Assembly: GCA_049791475.1 (NCBI GenBank)
Contig: JBAQZZ010000238.1
Location: 1-64,000 of the forward strand
Length of the DNA stretch: 64,000 nucleotides
Reading direction: 5' to 3'
From: CAXBID01 sp049791475
GTDB taxonomy: Bacteria; Bacteroidota; Bacteroidia; Flavobacteriales; Flavobacteriaceae
This document shows positions 7,897-17,100 of the stretch, piece after piece (positions within the stretch are counted from its first letter, which is position 1; every line of letters starts with the position of its first letter). The notes beneath the pieces are model-generated. The model saw nothing but the letters and a program-made list of their open reading frames with translations. It was not told where the DNA came from and searched no databases. Position numbers and translations under genes: made by a program.

Positions 7897-8801
7897 TAAA
7901 AGTACCCTTGTTGTTTACGTTTTTCCATGGCTGCTTCAGAGCGCTTATCATCAATACGCGCACCACGTTCTGAAATTGTGGAATCTCTAATTTCCTCAAC
8001 AACTTTGGTAATTGTTGATGCTTCTGAAAGTACAGCAGCTGTACAACTCATATCGCCAACGGTTCTAAAACGAACCATTTCTTCAATCACTTCTTCATTA
8101 TCGTCTCTGTAAACTATACCGTCTTCCGCAGACCAAATCATGCCATCTCTTAAGAAGACGCTACGTTTATGTGCAAAATAAATTGATGGAATTTCAATAT
8201 TTTCTTCCTCTATATAAGACCAAACATCTAATTCTGTCCAGTTTGAAATGGGAAAAACACGAACGTTTTGACCATGTTCAATTTCACCATTTAGCATATC
8301 AAATAATTCAGGCCTTTGATTTTTCTCATCCCATTGTCCGAAATCATCTCTAACAGAAAAAATACGTTCTTTAGCTCTTGCTTTTTCTTCATCACGACGT
8401 GCACCGCCAATACAAGCATCAAATTTAAATTCTTCAATGGCATCTAAAAGTGTGGTGGTTTGCAACATATTTCTACTTGCATAACGCCCAGATTCCTCTT
8501 TCACTTTTCCTTCGTCAATTGAATCTTGCACATTTCTCACAATTAAGTCTAACCCTAATTCTTTACATAAACGGTCTCTAAATTCAATAGTTTCTGGGAA
8601 GTTGTGCCCTGTATCAATATGCATTAAAGGAAATGGCACTTTTGCAGGATAGAAAGCTTTTACGGCTAATCGCACCAAAGTGATGGAATCTTTTCCTCCC
8701 GAAAATAACAACACAGGTTTTTCAAACTGTGCCGCTACTTCTCTCATAATATAAATAGCCTCATTTTCAAGTGAGTTTATATGTGATGTATCTTTTTTCA
8801 T
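7896..8801 (-). CDS. cysD: sulfate adenylyltransferase catalytic subunit
   Basis: It joins sulfate to ATP to make adenosine 5'-phosphosulfate, working as a heterodimer with CysN. The 301-residue protein has the PP-loop motif LLFSGGKDSITLVRLA near residue 31, MHIDTGHNFPET, and the conserved block CIGGARRDEEKARAKERIFS. The C-terminus KRKQQGYF is typical of CysD. It is followed about 120 bases later by cysN and preceded 115 bases earlier by cysH, with R1 repeats in both gaps. Confidence 0.96.
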   Translation of the reverse strand: MKKDTSHINSLENEAIYIMREVAAQFEKPVLLFSGGKDSITLVRLAVKAFYPAKVPFPLMHIDTGHNFPETIEFRDRLCKELGLDLIVRNVQDSIDEGKVKEESGRYASRNMLQTTTLLDAIEEFKFDACIGGARRDEEKARAKERIFSVRDDFGQWDEKNQRPELFDMLNGEIEHGQNVRVFPISNWTELDVWSYIEEENIEIPSIYFAHKRSVFLRDGMIWSAEDGIVYRDDNEEVIEEMVRFRTVGDMSCTAAVLSEASTITKVVEEIRDSTISERGARIDDKRSEAAMEKRKQQGYF

Positions 8802-8809
8802 AATAAAAA

Positions 8810-8832
8810 GCCCCCTAACCCCCGAAGGGGGA
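8810..8832. repeat. R1 palindromic repeat between cysH and cysD
   Basis: GCCCCCTAACCCCCGAAGG plus GGGAA is almost identical to the copy at 4198-4240. It lies 9 bases upstream of the cysD ATG. Confidence 0.8.
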
Positions 8833-8916
8833 ACTCTTACTCGGGCATATTAAGAGTTTTGTTGTTTTATTTTTTTTACTGTTTACTGCCTACTGATAAC
8901 TGCTTACTTATTTAAA

Positions 8917-9537
8917 TTAAGTGTGCAAACCACACTCTCTGTTTTCTAAAGCTTTTGTTGGATCGAAGTATTTAAACTCGTTAGGCAGGTTATTCTCAAT
9001 TAAATAATTATCTAAATCGGCATCAGACCAATAGTAAAACGGGCTCACTTTTAATACACCGTCTTTACTTAAACTGAAAATTCCAATACTGTCTCTAAAC
9101 GCTGTTTGCCCTTGACGTAAGTTTGTAAACCATACTTTTGGTTTATGCGCATCCATGGCTCGTTTAAAAGGTTCTAACTTTACTTGTTCAGTAAACAATG
9201 CGTGTTCAGGCGCATCAACATTTGGTATTCCTAAAACCACATCGCGGTGCGCTGATGTTTGTTTAGGCACGTATAAAAAAATGTTTAAATCTAACTCTTT
9301 AATGACCTGTTCGGCATGCTTGTATGTTTGTGGTGTATTGTAACCTGTATCGCACCAAATTACAGGTGTTTTAGATTCTACGGCACTTACAGCTTGTAAA
9401 ATAGCAGCTTCATAAGGTCTAAAATTTGTAGTTAAAACCGCTTCATTATTAAGCTCGAAAGCCATTTTAATAATTTCATACGGCGTTTTGTCTTTAAATT
9501 GACTATTTAATTTATCTAATTCTTTTTGTGTTACCAT
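8917..9537 (-). CDS. cysH: (phospho)adenylylsulfate reductase, CysH family
   Basis: It reduces activated sulfate to sulfite using thioredoxin. The 206-residue protein has the PAPS-reductase fold, with VIWCDTGYNTPQTY near residue 80, WFTNLRQGQTAFRD, and the catalytic C-terminal ECGLHT. The only other cysteine is in the WCDTG stretch. The CC...CxxC ligands that bind the [4Fe-4S] cluster of APS reductases are absent, so by family rules it should use PAPS. No APS kinase is seen in this window. It is the second gene of the operon, 13 bases after the DUF2061 gene. Confidence 0.93.
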   Translation of the reverse strand: MVTQKELDKLNSQFKDKTPYEIIKMAFELNNEAVLTTNFRPYEAAILQAVSAVESKTPVIWCDTGYNTPQTYKHAEQVIKELDLNIFLYVPKQTSAHRDVVLGIPNVDAPEHALFTEQVKLEPFKRAMDAHKPKVWFTNLRQGQTAFRDSIGIFSLSKDGVLKVSPFYYWSDADLDNYLIENNLPNEFKYFDPTKALENRECGLHT

Positions 9538-9550
9538 TGCCTTTTACTTA

Positions 9551-9814
9551 TTATTTTCCCCATTTAATTGAATTCCAAATACGCTCGTGGAAAAAATACA
9601 ATACCATTTTTGTAACTAACTCAATACCACCAATTGAAAATGCTAAATCTAATTTTCCAGTAATTAACCATGAAATTAAAATCGTATCTAAAGTACCTAT
9701 GGTTCTCCAACTTAACGATTTTACAACACTACGCATTGGTTTCTCTGAAGCCGTATCTGTTTTATAACTCGTTTTTTCTTTTTCTGCTGAATTTACTAAC
9801 ACTTGAGTAATCAT
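9551..9814 (-). CDS. DUF2061 small membrane protein, first gene of the cys operon
   Basis: This 87-residue protein has a DUF2061 body from about residue 26: RSVVKSLSWRTIGTLDTILISW, then a second hydrophobic helix LAFSIGGIELVTKMVLYFF and the terminal HERIWNSIKWG. Two transmembrane helices are likely. Function is not established. DUF2061 genes recur next to sulfate assimilation genes, so a role in sulfate or sulfite handling at the membrane is a reasonable inference. It begins 44 bases downstream of the predicted promoter -7 element and is followed closely by cysH. Confidence 0.85.
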   Translation of the reverse strand: MITQVLVNSAEKEKTSYKTDTASEKPMRSVVKSLSWRTIGTLDTILISWLITGKLDLAFSIGGIELVTKMVLYFFHERIWNSIKWGK

Positions 9815-9834
9815 TTTATTCGATATTATATTAA

Positions 9835-9853
9835 TCCTATCGATTTAATAGGA
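9835..9853 (-). promoter_or_regulatory. candidate Rrf2 operator at the cys operon promoter
   Basis: An inverted repeat TCCTAT-N7-ATAGGA lies just downstream of the -7 element, where a bound repressor would block transcription. The longer half ATAGGAATT (9848-9856) also occurs in the palindrome in front of the Rrf2 gene (10404-10435). Binding is inferred from shared sequence and position only. Confidence 0.5.
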
Positions 9854-9857
9854 ATTA

Positions 9858-9887
9858 CAAATATAGAACATAAAATTAAAGTACAAA
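9858..9887 (-). promoter_or_regulatory. predicted promoter of the cys operon (Bacteroidota type)
   Basis: On the minus strand TTTG (9884-9887) and TATATTTG (9858-9865) are separated by 18 bases. This matches the Bacteroidota consensus TTTG / TAnnTTTG. The downstream gene starts at 9814. Confidence 0.65.
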
Positions 9888-9981
9888 GAGGACTAACAAT
9901 TTTTTAGAATAATGGAATATTTTGAAGAATGAAGAGCAGAAATAATTAAGAAGTCAAGGTTATTTTATGAAATTCTCAGTA

Positions 9982-10395
9982 TTACTTGCTTGATAAATCT
10001 GCTAAAGTGGTATTTCTGAAAACTTGTAGTGTATTATCACGTACTTGAATCATGAGTTTATTTACGCTGCAAGTGGCTTCGTCGGGACAATCATCACACT
10101 TTTCGTAATAGTTTAAACTCACACACGGAATCATAGCAATTGGACCTTCTAAAACACGCATAACCTCGGTCATTAAAACTTCTGAAGGTTCCTTTCTAAG
10201 ATAGTAACCCCCATGTTTCCCTTTTTTAGAGCCTAAAATTCCAGACTTTCTTAAAGAGAGTAAAATGCTTTCTAAAAACTTTTGTGGTATTTGCTCGCTT
10301 TTTGCAATTTCGCTTACTTGAACAGGATTTTCACTTTCTGAACGTGCAATAAAGGTTAGTGCTTTTAGTCCGTATTTTGTTTTTTTAGATAGCAT
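9982..10395 (-). CDS. Rrf2-family transcriptional regulator with a cysteine cluster
   Basis: This 137-residue Rrf2 protein has an N-terminal winged helix (KKTKYGLKALTFIA, then PVQVSEIAKSEQIPQKFLE and the wing KKGKHGGYYL). A cysteine group follows at C91, C100, C103 and C109. IscR-type members bind an iron-sulfur cluster through three cysteines in the same region, while CymR-type cysteine repressors lack them, so a cluster-binding sensor is plausible here. It sits immediately upstream of the sulfate assimilation operon in the same orientation, about 170 bases away, and its own promoter carries a similar palindrome. It likely represses the cys operon and itself in response to sulfur or Fe-S status (inference). 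Confidence 0.88.
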   Translation of the reverse strand: MLSKKTKYGLKALTFIARSESENPVQVSEIAKSEQIPQKFLESILLSLRKSGILGSKKGKHGGYYLRKEPSEVLMTEVMRVLEGPIAMIPCVSLNYYEKCDDCPDEATCSVNKLMIQVRDNTLQVFRNTTLADLSSK

Positions 10396-10403
10396 CTTGC
10401 TAA

Positions 10404-10435
10404 TATAGGGAATTTAGGAAAAGTGAATTCCTATA
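10404..10435 (-). promoter_or_regulatory. candidate operator in front of the Rrf2 gene
   Basis: An imperfect palindrome with arms TATAGGGAATT (10404-10414) and AATTCCTATA (10426-10435) lies between the possible -7 element AAAATTTG (minus strand, 10441-10448) and the start codon. It shares the ATAGGAATT half with the cys promoter site, and its position suggests autoregulation. Confidence 0.5.
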
Positions 10436-10517
10436 AAATTCAAATTTTTAACTTAATTTTTCAAACAAAAAAATAATTAATTTTCATAAATTGCAAATTA
10501 ACTTATAACAATATCAG

Positions 10518-11783
10518 GTGCTTCTAAAAGAAAAAATATCGATTCAGAATTTTGAAGATAAAAAATTTAAAATTAGACTTATAGAATCTGAAAAAGATAC
10601 AGAAGCTGCTTTTACACATTATTTACATAATCATAAAAATGGAGTATCTAAATTCTACAAACCTGATGCAATAGAGCACGTTAAAAACTTATTTGAATAT
10701 AAATTTCCAGAAGATAAAATTTCAAATTTAGTGGCCGAAGAAGCTCTTCAATATTTAATTTTCCAACAAGATAATGTTCCTTTTCCAGCACCTAAAAAAC
10801 CTGAATTTAAGTTTATTGACTTATTCGCAGGAATTGGCGGTTTTAGATTAGCCTTTCAAAATCTTAAAGGGAAATGTGTTTTTACAAGCGAATGGGATAA
10901 ATATTCCAAACAAACTTACAGAGCAAATTTTGGAGAAGTTCCTTTTGGAGATATTACAAAAAAAGAAACCAAAAATTACATTCCAGATGGGTTTGATATT
11001 TTGTGTGCTGGATTTCCTTGTCAAGCGTTTTCGATTGCAGGGAAACGTGGTGGATTTGAAGACACAAGAGGAACTTTATTTTTTGACGTAGCTGAAATCA
11101 TAAAAAAGAAAAAACCAAAAGCCATTTTTCTAGAAAATGTTAAAGGCCTAAGAAGTCACGACAAAGGAAAAACTTTAGCAACAATTCTAAATGTATTACG
11201 TGAAGATTTAGGATATTTTGTTCCTGAACCTCAAATAATGAACGCAAAAGAATTTGGCGTTCCTCAAAACAGGGAACGAATTTTCATAGTAGGATTTAGA
11301 AAAGATTTAGAAGTTACAGAATTTGAATACCCAAAACCAATTAAGAAAAAACCAACTCTTAAAGATATTTTAGAAACAGAAACCGTTTCTGTAAAATATT
11401 ATTTATCAGAAACATATGTAAAAACTTTAAGAAACCACAAAGCAAGACATGAAAGTAAAGGTAATGGTTTTGGTTACGAAATTATTCCAAATACTGGAAC
11501 TGCTAACGCTGTTGTTTGTGGTGGAATGGGAAGAGAAAGGAATTTAGTTTACGATTTTAGATTAACAGATTTCACTCCAATAACTCATATAACGGGAGAA
11601 GTAAATAGAGAAGGAATCCGTAAAATGACACCAAGAGAATGGGCAAGATTACAAGGGTTTCCAGATGATTATAAAATTATAGTTTCTGATGCTCAAGCAT
11701 ATAAACAATTTGGAAATTCAGTTGCAGTTCCTGCAATTCAAGCAACCGCAAAAAAGATTATAGAAAAACTTAAAACTTTATGA
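10518..11783 (+). CDS. DNA (cytosine-5) methyltransferase of a type II R-M system
   Basis: It methylates cytosine at C5 in a short target. All key motifs are visible: I (FIDLFAGIGGFRLAF, about 99-113), IV with catalytic C168 (GFPCQAFS), VI (ENVKG), VIII (QNRERIFIVGF), IX (MTPREWARLQGFP) and X (QFGNSVAVPA). About 95 residues precede motif I. The frame has a stop at 10506-10508 and no ATG before motif I, so the start is GTG at 10518 or another non-ATG codon. The stop overlaps the endonuclease start (ATGA). From the partner gene the target is probably CCGG, by analogy with HpaII; this is inference. Confidence 0.94.
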   Translation: MLLKEKISIQNFEDKKFKIRLIESEKDTEAAFTHYLHNHKNGVSKFYKPDAIEHVKNLFEYKFPEDKISNLVAEEALQYLIFQQDNVPFPAPKKPEFKFIDLFAGIGGFRLAFQNLKGKCVFTSEWDKYSKQTYRANFGEVPFGDITKKETKNYIPDGFDILCAGFPCQAFSIAGKRGGFEDTRGTLFFDVAEIIKKKKPKAIFLENVKGLRSHDKGKTLATILNVLREDLGYFVPEPQIMNAKEFGVPQNRERIFIVGFRKDLEVTEFEYPKPIKKKPTLKDILETETVSVKYYLSETYVKTLRNHKARHESKGNGFGYEIIPNTGTANAVVCGGMGRERNLVYDFRLTDFTPITHITGEVNREGIRKMTPREWARLQGFPDDYKIIVSDAQAYKQFGNSVAVPAIQATAKKIIEKLKTL

Positions 11784-12859
11784 TTACAGGAAATAAAGGC
11801 GAATGGAGTGAAATTTACACGCTATTCAAATTACTTGGTGACAAACAATTATTTCTTGGAAATAAAGACATTGAAAAATTAAAAGGAGTAGTTTATCCGA
11901 TTTTACGTGTTTTAAGAACAGAAAATAACGGAGATTTTGAATACTCAATTCAAGATGAAATCATACTTATTTCTGGAGGAGAAGAAGTTTTAAAAATTGC
12001 AATTTCAGAATTTAAAGAAAAAGCAAAATTCTTACTTGACAAAATTAAAGCTAATAAAGAAAGAACTTTTTCAGTTCCCAAAATTGAGGCGTTTATGAAA
12101 TCCATAAATCGTCTTTCTTTAAAAGCTAGTTCAACAGCAAAAACAGATATTACTATTATTGTTCACGACCAAAGAACGAATCAGCAACCAACTTTAGGGT
12201 TTAGTATCAAATCGCAATTAGGAAGTCCTTCCACTCTACTAAACGCTGGAAGAACAACAAACTTTATTTTCAAAATTTCTAATCAGAAATTAAGCGAATC
12301 AGATATTCAAAAGATTAATTCAATTGATTCAAGGAGTAAAATAATGGATAGAATTAATTCAGTTTTAAAATCAAAAGGACAATTTGATTTTGTGAAAACC
12401 GAAAGGCAAATATTCTCGAACAATTTAATTCTTATTGATAGTAAACTACCAGAAATATTATCTCAAATAGTTTATGAATTTTATTCTAGCAACAAATCAA
12501 GTGTTTTAGATTTAGTAGAAAATATGAATATTAAAAATCCTTTAGGTTTTGATATTTCAAACGAACATAAATTTTACGAATAAAAAATCAAACGTTTTTT
12601 AACCGACATTGCTTTGGGAATGATGCCCTCTAAAGTTTGGACTGGACAATATGATTCAACTGGCGGGTATTTGATAGTAAAAGAAAATGGAGATGTTTTA
12701 TGTTACCATATTTACAACAAAAACGAATTTGAGGACTACTTATTTAATAATACAAAATTAGACACAGCTAGTTCAAGTAGACACGATTTTGGAATGATAT
12801 ACAAAGAAAATGGAAAATTATATTTTAAGCTAAATTTGCAAATAAGGTTTATAAAATAG
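11780..12859 (+). pseudogene. HpaII-family type II restriction endonuclease, interrupted by one in-frame stop
   Basis: The first 267 codons start MITGNKGEWSEIYTLFKLLG. They carry a PD-(D/E)xK-like centre, D123 in KTDITIIV and S142-I-K144 in LGFSIKS. A TAA at 12581-12583 ends this frame. Reading on in the same frame gives KIKRFLTDIALGMMPSKVW and then a well-preserved C-terminal domain (TGGYLIVKENGDVLCYHIY, SRHDFGMIYKENGKL) up to the stop at 12857-12859. Both parts together would be 359 codons, close to the 358 residues of HpaII. So this looks like a single nonsense mutation, not a frameshift. The C-terminal piece has no ATG near its beginning (TTG at 12614). The enzyme is probably inactive unless the stop is read through or is a sequencing error. 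Confidence 0.85.
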
Positions 12860-12895
12860 TTTATTTTTCATATTGAATGATAAAATAATCTAATA

Positions 12896-14065
12896 TCAAT
12901 TCAAAGCCTCCTCTAAATCTATAATAATATCATCAACATGTTCTAATCCCACAGAAATACGTACCAAACCATCCGTAATATTAACAACCAATCTATCTTC
13001 TTCTGTTAAACTACTGTGTGTTGTACTTGCAGGATGTGTAACAATAGTTCTTGTATCACCCAAATTTGCAGAAAGCGAACACATTTTTATAGCATCAATA
13101 AACTTCCGGCCCGCTTCTATACCTCCTTTTATTTCAAAAGCCACAATATTGCCGCCTAATTTCATTTGCTTTTTAGCAACTTCGTATTGAGGATGCGATT
13201 TTAAAAATGGATATTTAACCCAATTTACTTGTGTATGATTTTCCAAAAACTCGGCGACTTTTAAAGCATTTTCACAATGTCTATCTACTCTAACAGCAAG
13301 TGTTTCTAAACTTTTTGATAATGTCCACGCATTAAAAGGCGATAATGCAGGCCCTGTATTTCTAGCGAATAAATAAATTTCTCTAATTAAATCTGCACTC
13401 CCAACGGTTACTCCTCCTAAAACACGTCCTTGTCCATCCATTAATTTAGTAGCTGAATGAATTACTAAATGTGCGCCATATTTTATAGGTTGTTGAATAT
13501 AAGGTGTTGCAAAACAGTTATCAATAATTAAAATAAGATTGTGTTTTTTAGCAATACGTCCTAACAACTCCAAGTCAATAATATCAATCGCTGGATTTGT
13601 TGGAGATTCCGCATATAAAATTTTTGTTTTTGGGGTAATGAAGCTTTCAATAGTTTCTGGTTCATTAATATTGAAATAGCTTGTTTCAATTTGCCATTTG
13701 GGTAAATATTTGGTAAACATGGTATGGGTAGAACCAAATATGGATCGTGCCGAAACTATATGATCGCCACTTTCTAACAATGCAGCAAATGTTGAAAAAA
13801 TAGCCGACATACCCGTTGCAAAAGCATAACCAGCTTCTGCACCTTCCATTTTACAAACTTTATCCACAAATTCAGTAGTATTTGGGTTTGTAAAACGGCT
13901 ATAAATATTACGCTCTTTTTCTTCTTTGAATGAAGCACGCATATCTTCAGCATCCTCAAAAATAAATCCAGATGTTAAGTATAACGGACTTGTATGTTCT
14001 AGAAATTCAGTACGCTCTAATTGGGTACGAATGGCTTCGGTTTCAAATTGTTTTTTGTTACTCAT
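12896..14065 (-). CDS. metZ: O-succinylhomoserine sulfhydrylase family protein
   Basis: A PLP enzyme of the Cys/Met metabolism fold that condenses an activated homoserine with sulfide to homocysteine. The 389 residues contain YSRFTNPNTTEFVDKVC, the PLP-ring stacking region FATGMSAIFSTF, IIDNCFATPYIQ, and the PLP lysine in SATKLMDGQGR. The STTHSSLTEEDR segment near the end is typical. It is distinct from MetY upstream, and the MetZ name follows Bacteroidota homologues. Since the acyltransferase in this operon is MetX-like, O-acetylhomoserine may be the real substrate. It is the last gene of the metY operon, 106 bases after the fusion gene. Confidence 0.85.
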   Translation of the reverse strand: MSNKKQFETEAIRTQLERTEFLEHTSPLYLTSGFIFEDAEDMRASFKEEKERNIYSRFTNPNTTEFVDKVCKMEGAEAGYAFATGMSAIFSTFAALLESGDHIVSARSIFGSTHTMFTKYLPKWQIETSYFNINEPETIESFITPKTKILYAESPTNPAIDIIDLELLGRIAKKHNLILIIDNCFATPYIQQPIKYGAHLVIHSATKLMDGQGRVLGGVTVGSADLIREIYLFARNTGPALSPFNAWTLSKSLETLAVRVDRHCENALKVAEFLENHTQVNWVKYPFLKSHPQYEVAKKQMKLGGNIVAFEIKGGIEAGRKFIDAIKMCSLSANLGDTRTIVTHPASTTHSSLTEEDRLVVNITDGLVRISVGLEHVDDIIIDLEEALN

Positions 14066-14171
14066 TTTTCTTTTAATAGACTTTCAAACCTTTATTATTT
14101 AGATTTCCGTTTTCACGGGAATGACAATTTCAACTGAAATCTCAAAAAAATAAATTTTGAGAAATTTTTTC

Positions 14172-17100
14172 TCAATTTATATATTTCGACAACCTCAAAA
14201 TATCTCCGAAAACCCCTCTAGCTGTTACTTCTGCTCCTGCTCCTGCACCTTGAATGACAATTGGTTGTTCGCCGTAACTTTCAGTAAAAATCTCAAAAAT
14301 AGCGTCACTTCCTTTTACATGACCTAAGGTGCTATCTTCTGGAATTGATACTAATTTCACTTCCAAATGCCCTTTGTCTTGCGATAAATCACCCGACAAA
14401 TCTCCAACATATCGCAATACAAAACCTGCTTTTTGGTCGTTCTTAATTTTTTGATATTGGTCATCTAAAACAGTCAACTGCTTTAAAAACGATTCTACAG
14501 ATATATTTTGATAAGCTTCTGGAATTAAATTCTCTACTGAAACATCTTCAAACTCATTTTGCAAATCTAACTCTCTTGCAAGGATTAACAACTTTCTTGC
14601 AACATCATTTCCAGAAAAATCTTCACGTGGATCTGGTTCTGTGAAACCTTTATCAATAGTTTCTTGAATGATTTCACTAAATGGCTTATTTTCAACTGAA
14701 AACTTGTTGAATAAATAACTCAATGTTCCTGAAAATACACCTCGAATTCTAGTAATATTCTCTCCCGATTCGTGCAATAATTTAATGGTATCAATTAACG
14801 GTAAACCTGCGCCAACTGTAGTTTCATATAAATATTGTTTGTTATTTAATTTTAGCTGAACTCGTAATTCTTTATAAAACTCGTGAGAAACGGTATTAGC
14901 TACTTTATTTGATGATACTAAATCGAAACCAGCCTCAACTAATGGTATATAATTTTCATAAAATGTTGAACTAGCCGTATTATCAACAGCAATTAAATTC
15001 TCTAAATGATTAGCTTCAGCAAAATCTACAATTTGTTGAATAGCGTTTTCTTTGGAAGTTGATTTTATAGCTTTCTGCCAATTGGCATCAACTCCTTTTT
15101 TACTTAAAAGTAATTGTTTAGAATTCGCAATAGCAAAAACATTTAAGTTAATGCCTTTACGTTTTTCAATATCACCTTTTGATTTTAAAATCTGATTTAT
15201 CAAAGCGCCACCAACGCCTCCATGCCCAAAAATAGCGATATTTATTTTCTTTGAAATTCCGAAAACTTCACCATGAATCACATTCATCGCTTTATGCAAT
15301 TGCGTCTTTTTAACTACCAAACTCACATTTCTACCTGTAACGGTATTATTGAAAAGTAACGGTGTAATTTGATTTTTAATAAGCGCATTAAATGGTTTAT
15401 GAAACGAACTGAGCTCAATACCGATAATAGATATTACTGCTACATCATCAACCACTTCTATCTTATTCACATCTTGCGAATAGAAATCTTTTTCAAACTC
15501 GCGCTCTAAAGCAATAACCGCTTGAGTAGCTTGGTCGGCGTCAATGATTAATCCAATACCGCGTTCTGAAGAGCCTTGGGAAATAATACTCACACTGATA
15601 TCTCTATCACTCAATGCTCTAAAAATTCTAGCATCTACTCCAATTTTCCCTAACAATCCACGTCCTTCTAAATTTAAAAGTGCCACATTATCTAAAACTG
15701 ATAATGATGTTACTTCTTTAGAACTTGGTTTTGCAGTAATTAATGTGCCTTCATCATCCGAATTGAACGTATTCAATATTCTTAAATTGATGTTTTTCTC
15801 AACTAGCGGAATGATGGTTTTCGCATGTAAAACAGTTGTTCCAAAATTGGCTAATTCGTTGGCTTCACTAAACGATAATTCTCTAATTTTTTGAGCATCT
15901 TCAACAAAATCTGGGTTTGCCGTATAAATACCGCTTACATGCGTGTAATTTTGCAACTCTTCAGCATCTAAATAATTGGCTAATAAAGCGGCTGTATAAT
16001 TACTTCCGTTTCTACCTAATGTTGTCGTTTCGTTATTTGAATTTGATGCAATAAAACCAGTTACCACATTAACGACATCTTTATTTTCTTTAAAATATTG
16101 CTTAACATTATCTTTTGAAAGCTGCCCTATAGGTTGCGCATTGCCAAAATTTCCATCGGTTTTAATGAGTTTTCTTGAATCTGTTACTTTGGCTTTTATT
16201 TGGTTTTGATTCAATAATTCTGAAACCATTTTAACCGACAGCAACTCACCTTGAGCTAAAATTTCATCTTTCGTTTTTTTGCTGTAATCACGTAATAAAC
16301 TTACGCCTTCAAAAAGCTTTTCTAAAATTGAAAATTCTTCTGAAAAATCTATAGACTTGAAAGGTTCCTTTTGGTAATTTTTAAACGCTTCAAAAGTTGT
16401 TTTATAATCCTGACCTTTGTATGATTTATCAAGAATTTCCTCAAGTTTATCAGTCGCATTTCCACGTGCAGAAACTACCACCGTGATTTTTTCGCCTGAA
16501 TCCACTTTATTCTTAATGATAGAAATTACTTTCTCCAAGCCTTCTCCATTAGCTAAAGATTTTCCACCAAACTTTAATACTTTCATTTTTTTCTTTTTAG
16601 AATCTGGCACAAATATGCCTTCAACAATTTTTTCCAATTGCTCATACTCCATTAAAAATGCATCATGCCCGTGTACCGAATGTATTTCGTTATAGGTTAC
16701 GTTAGCATGGGTAACTGCTAATTGCTTGTGTGTTTGCCTATTTTCTTCGGCTGTAAAAAACAAATCAGAATCTACTCCAACAATATGAATGTTCGCTTCA
16801 ATACCTTCCAAAACATTTAAATCTGCTTTTCGGTTTTTAGTAACATCTATGGTTTTTAAAAGCTGATTCATCAGTTTATAAGCTGACAATTGAAAACGTT
16901 CTTGTAACTTTTTACCATGATGCAACAGCCAACTTTCGACATTAAAAATCTCTAAATCTTCGTTTTTTGAACGCTGAAAACGTTCTTTAAAAGATTCTGG
17001 AGTTCGGTAACATAACATGGCATGCATTCTCGCATCGTGCACAGGGCTTCTTGAATTTAATAAAAATTGCTCTTGTATTTGGCAGTTAGCAATAAGCCAA

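Noticed and set aside
12584..12620. Frameshift in the HpaII-like gene
   Set aside because: The two parts are in the same frame (distance divisible by three), so a nonsense codon explains the break and no frameshift is needed.
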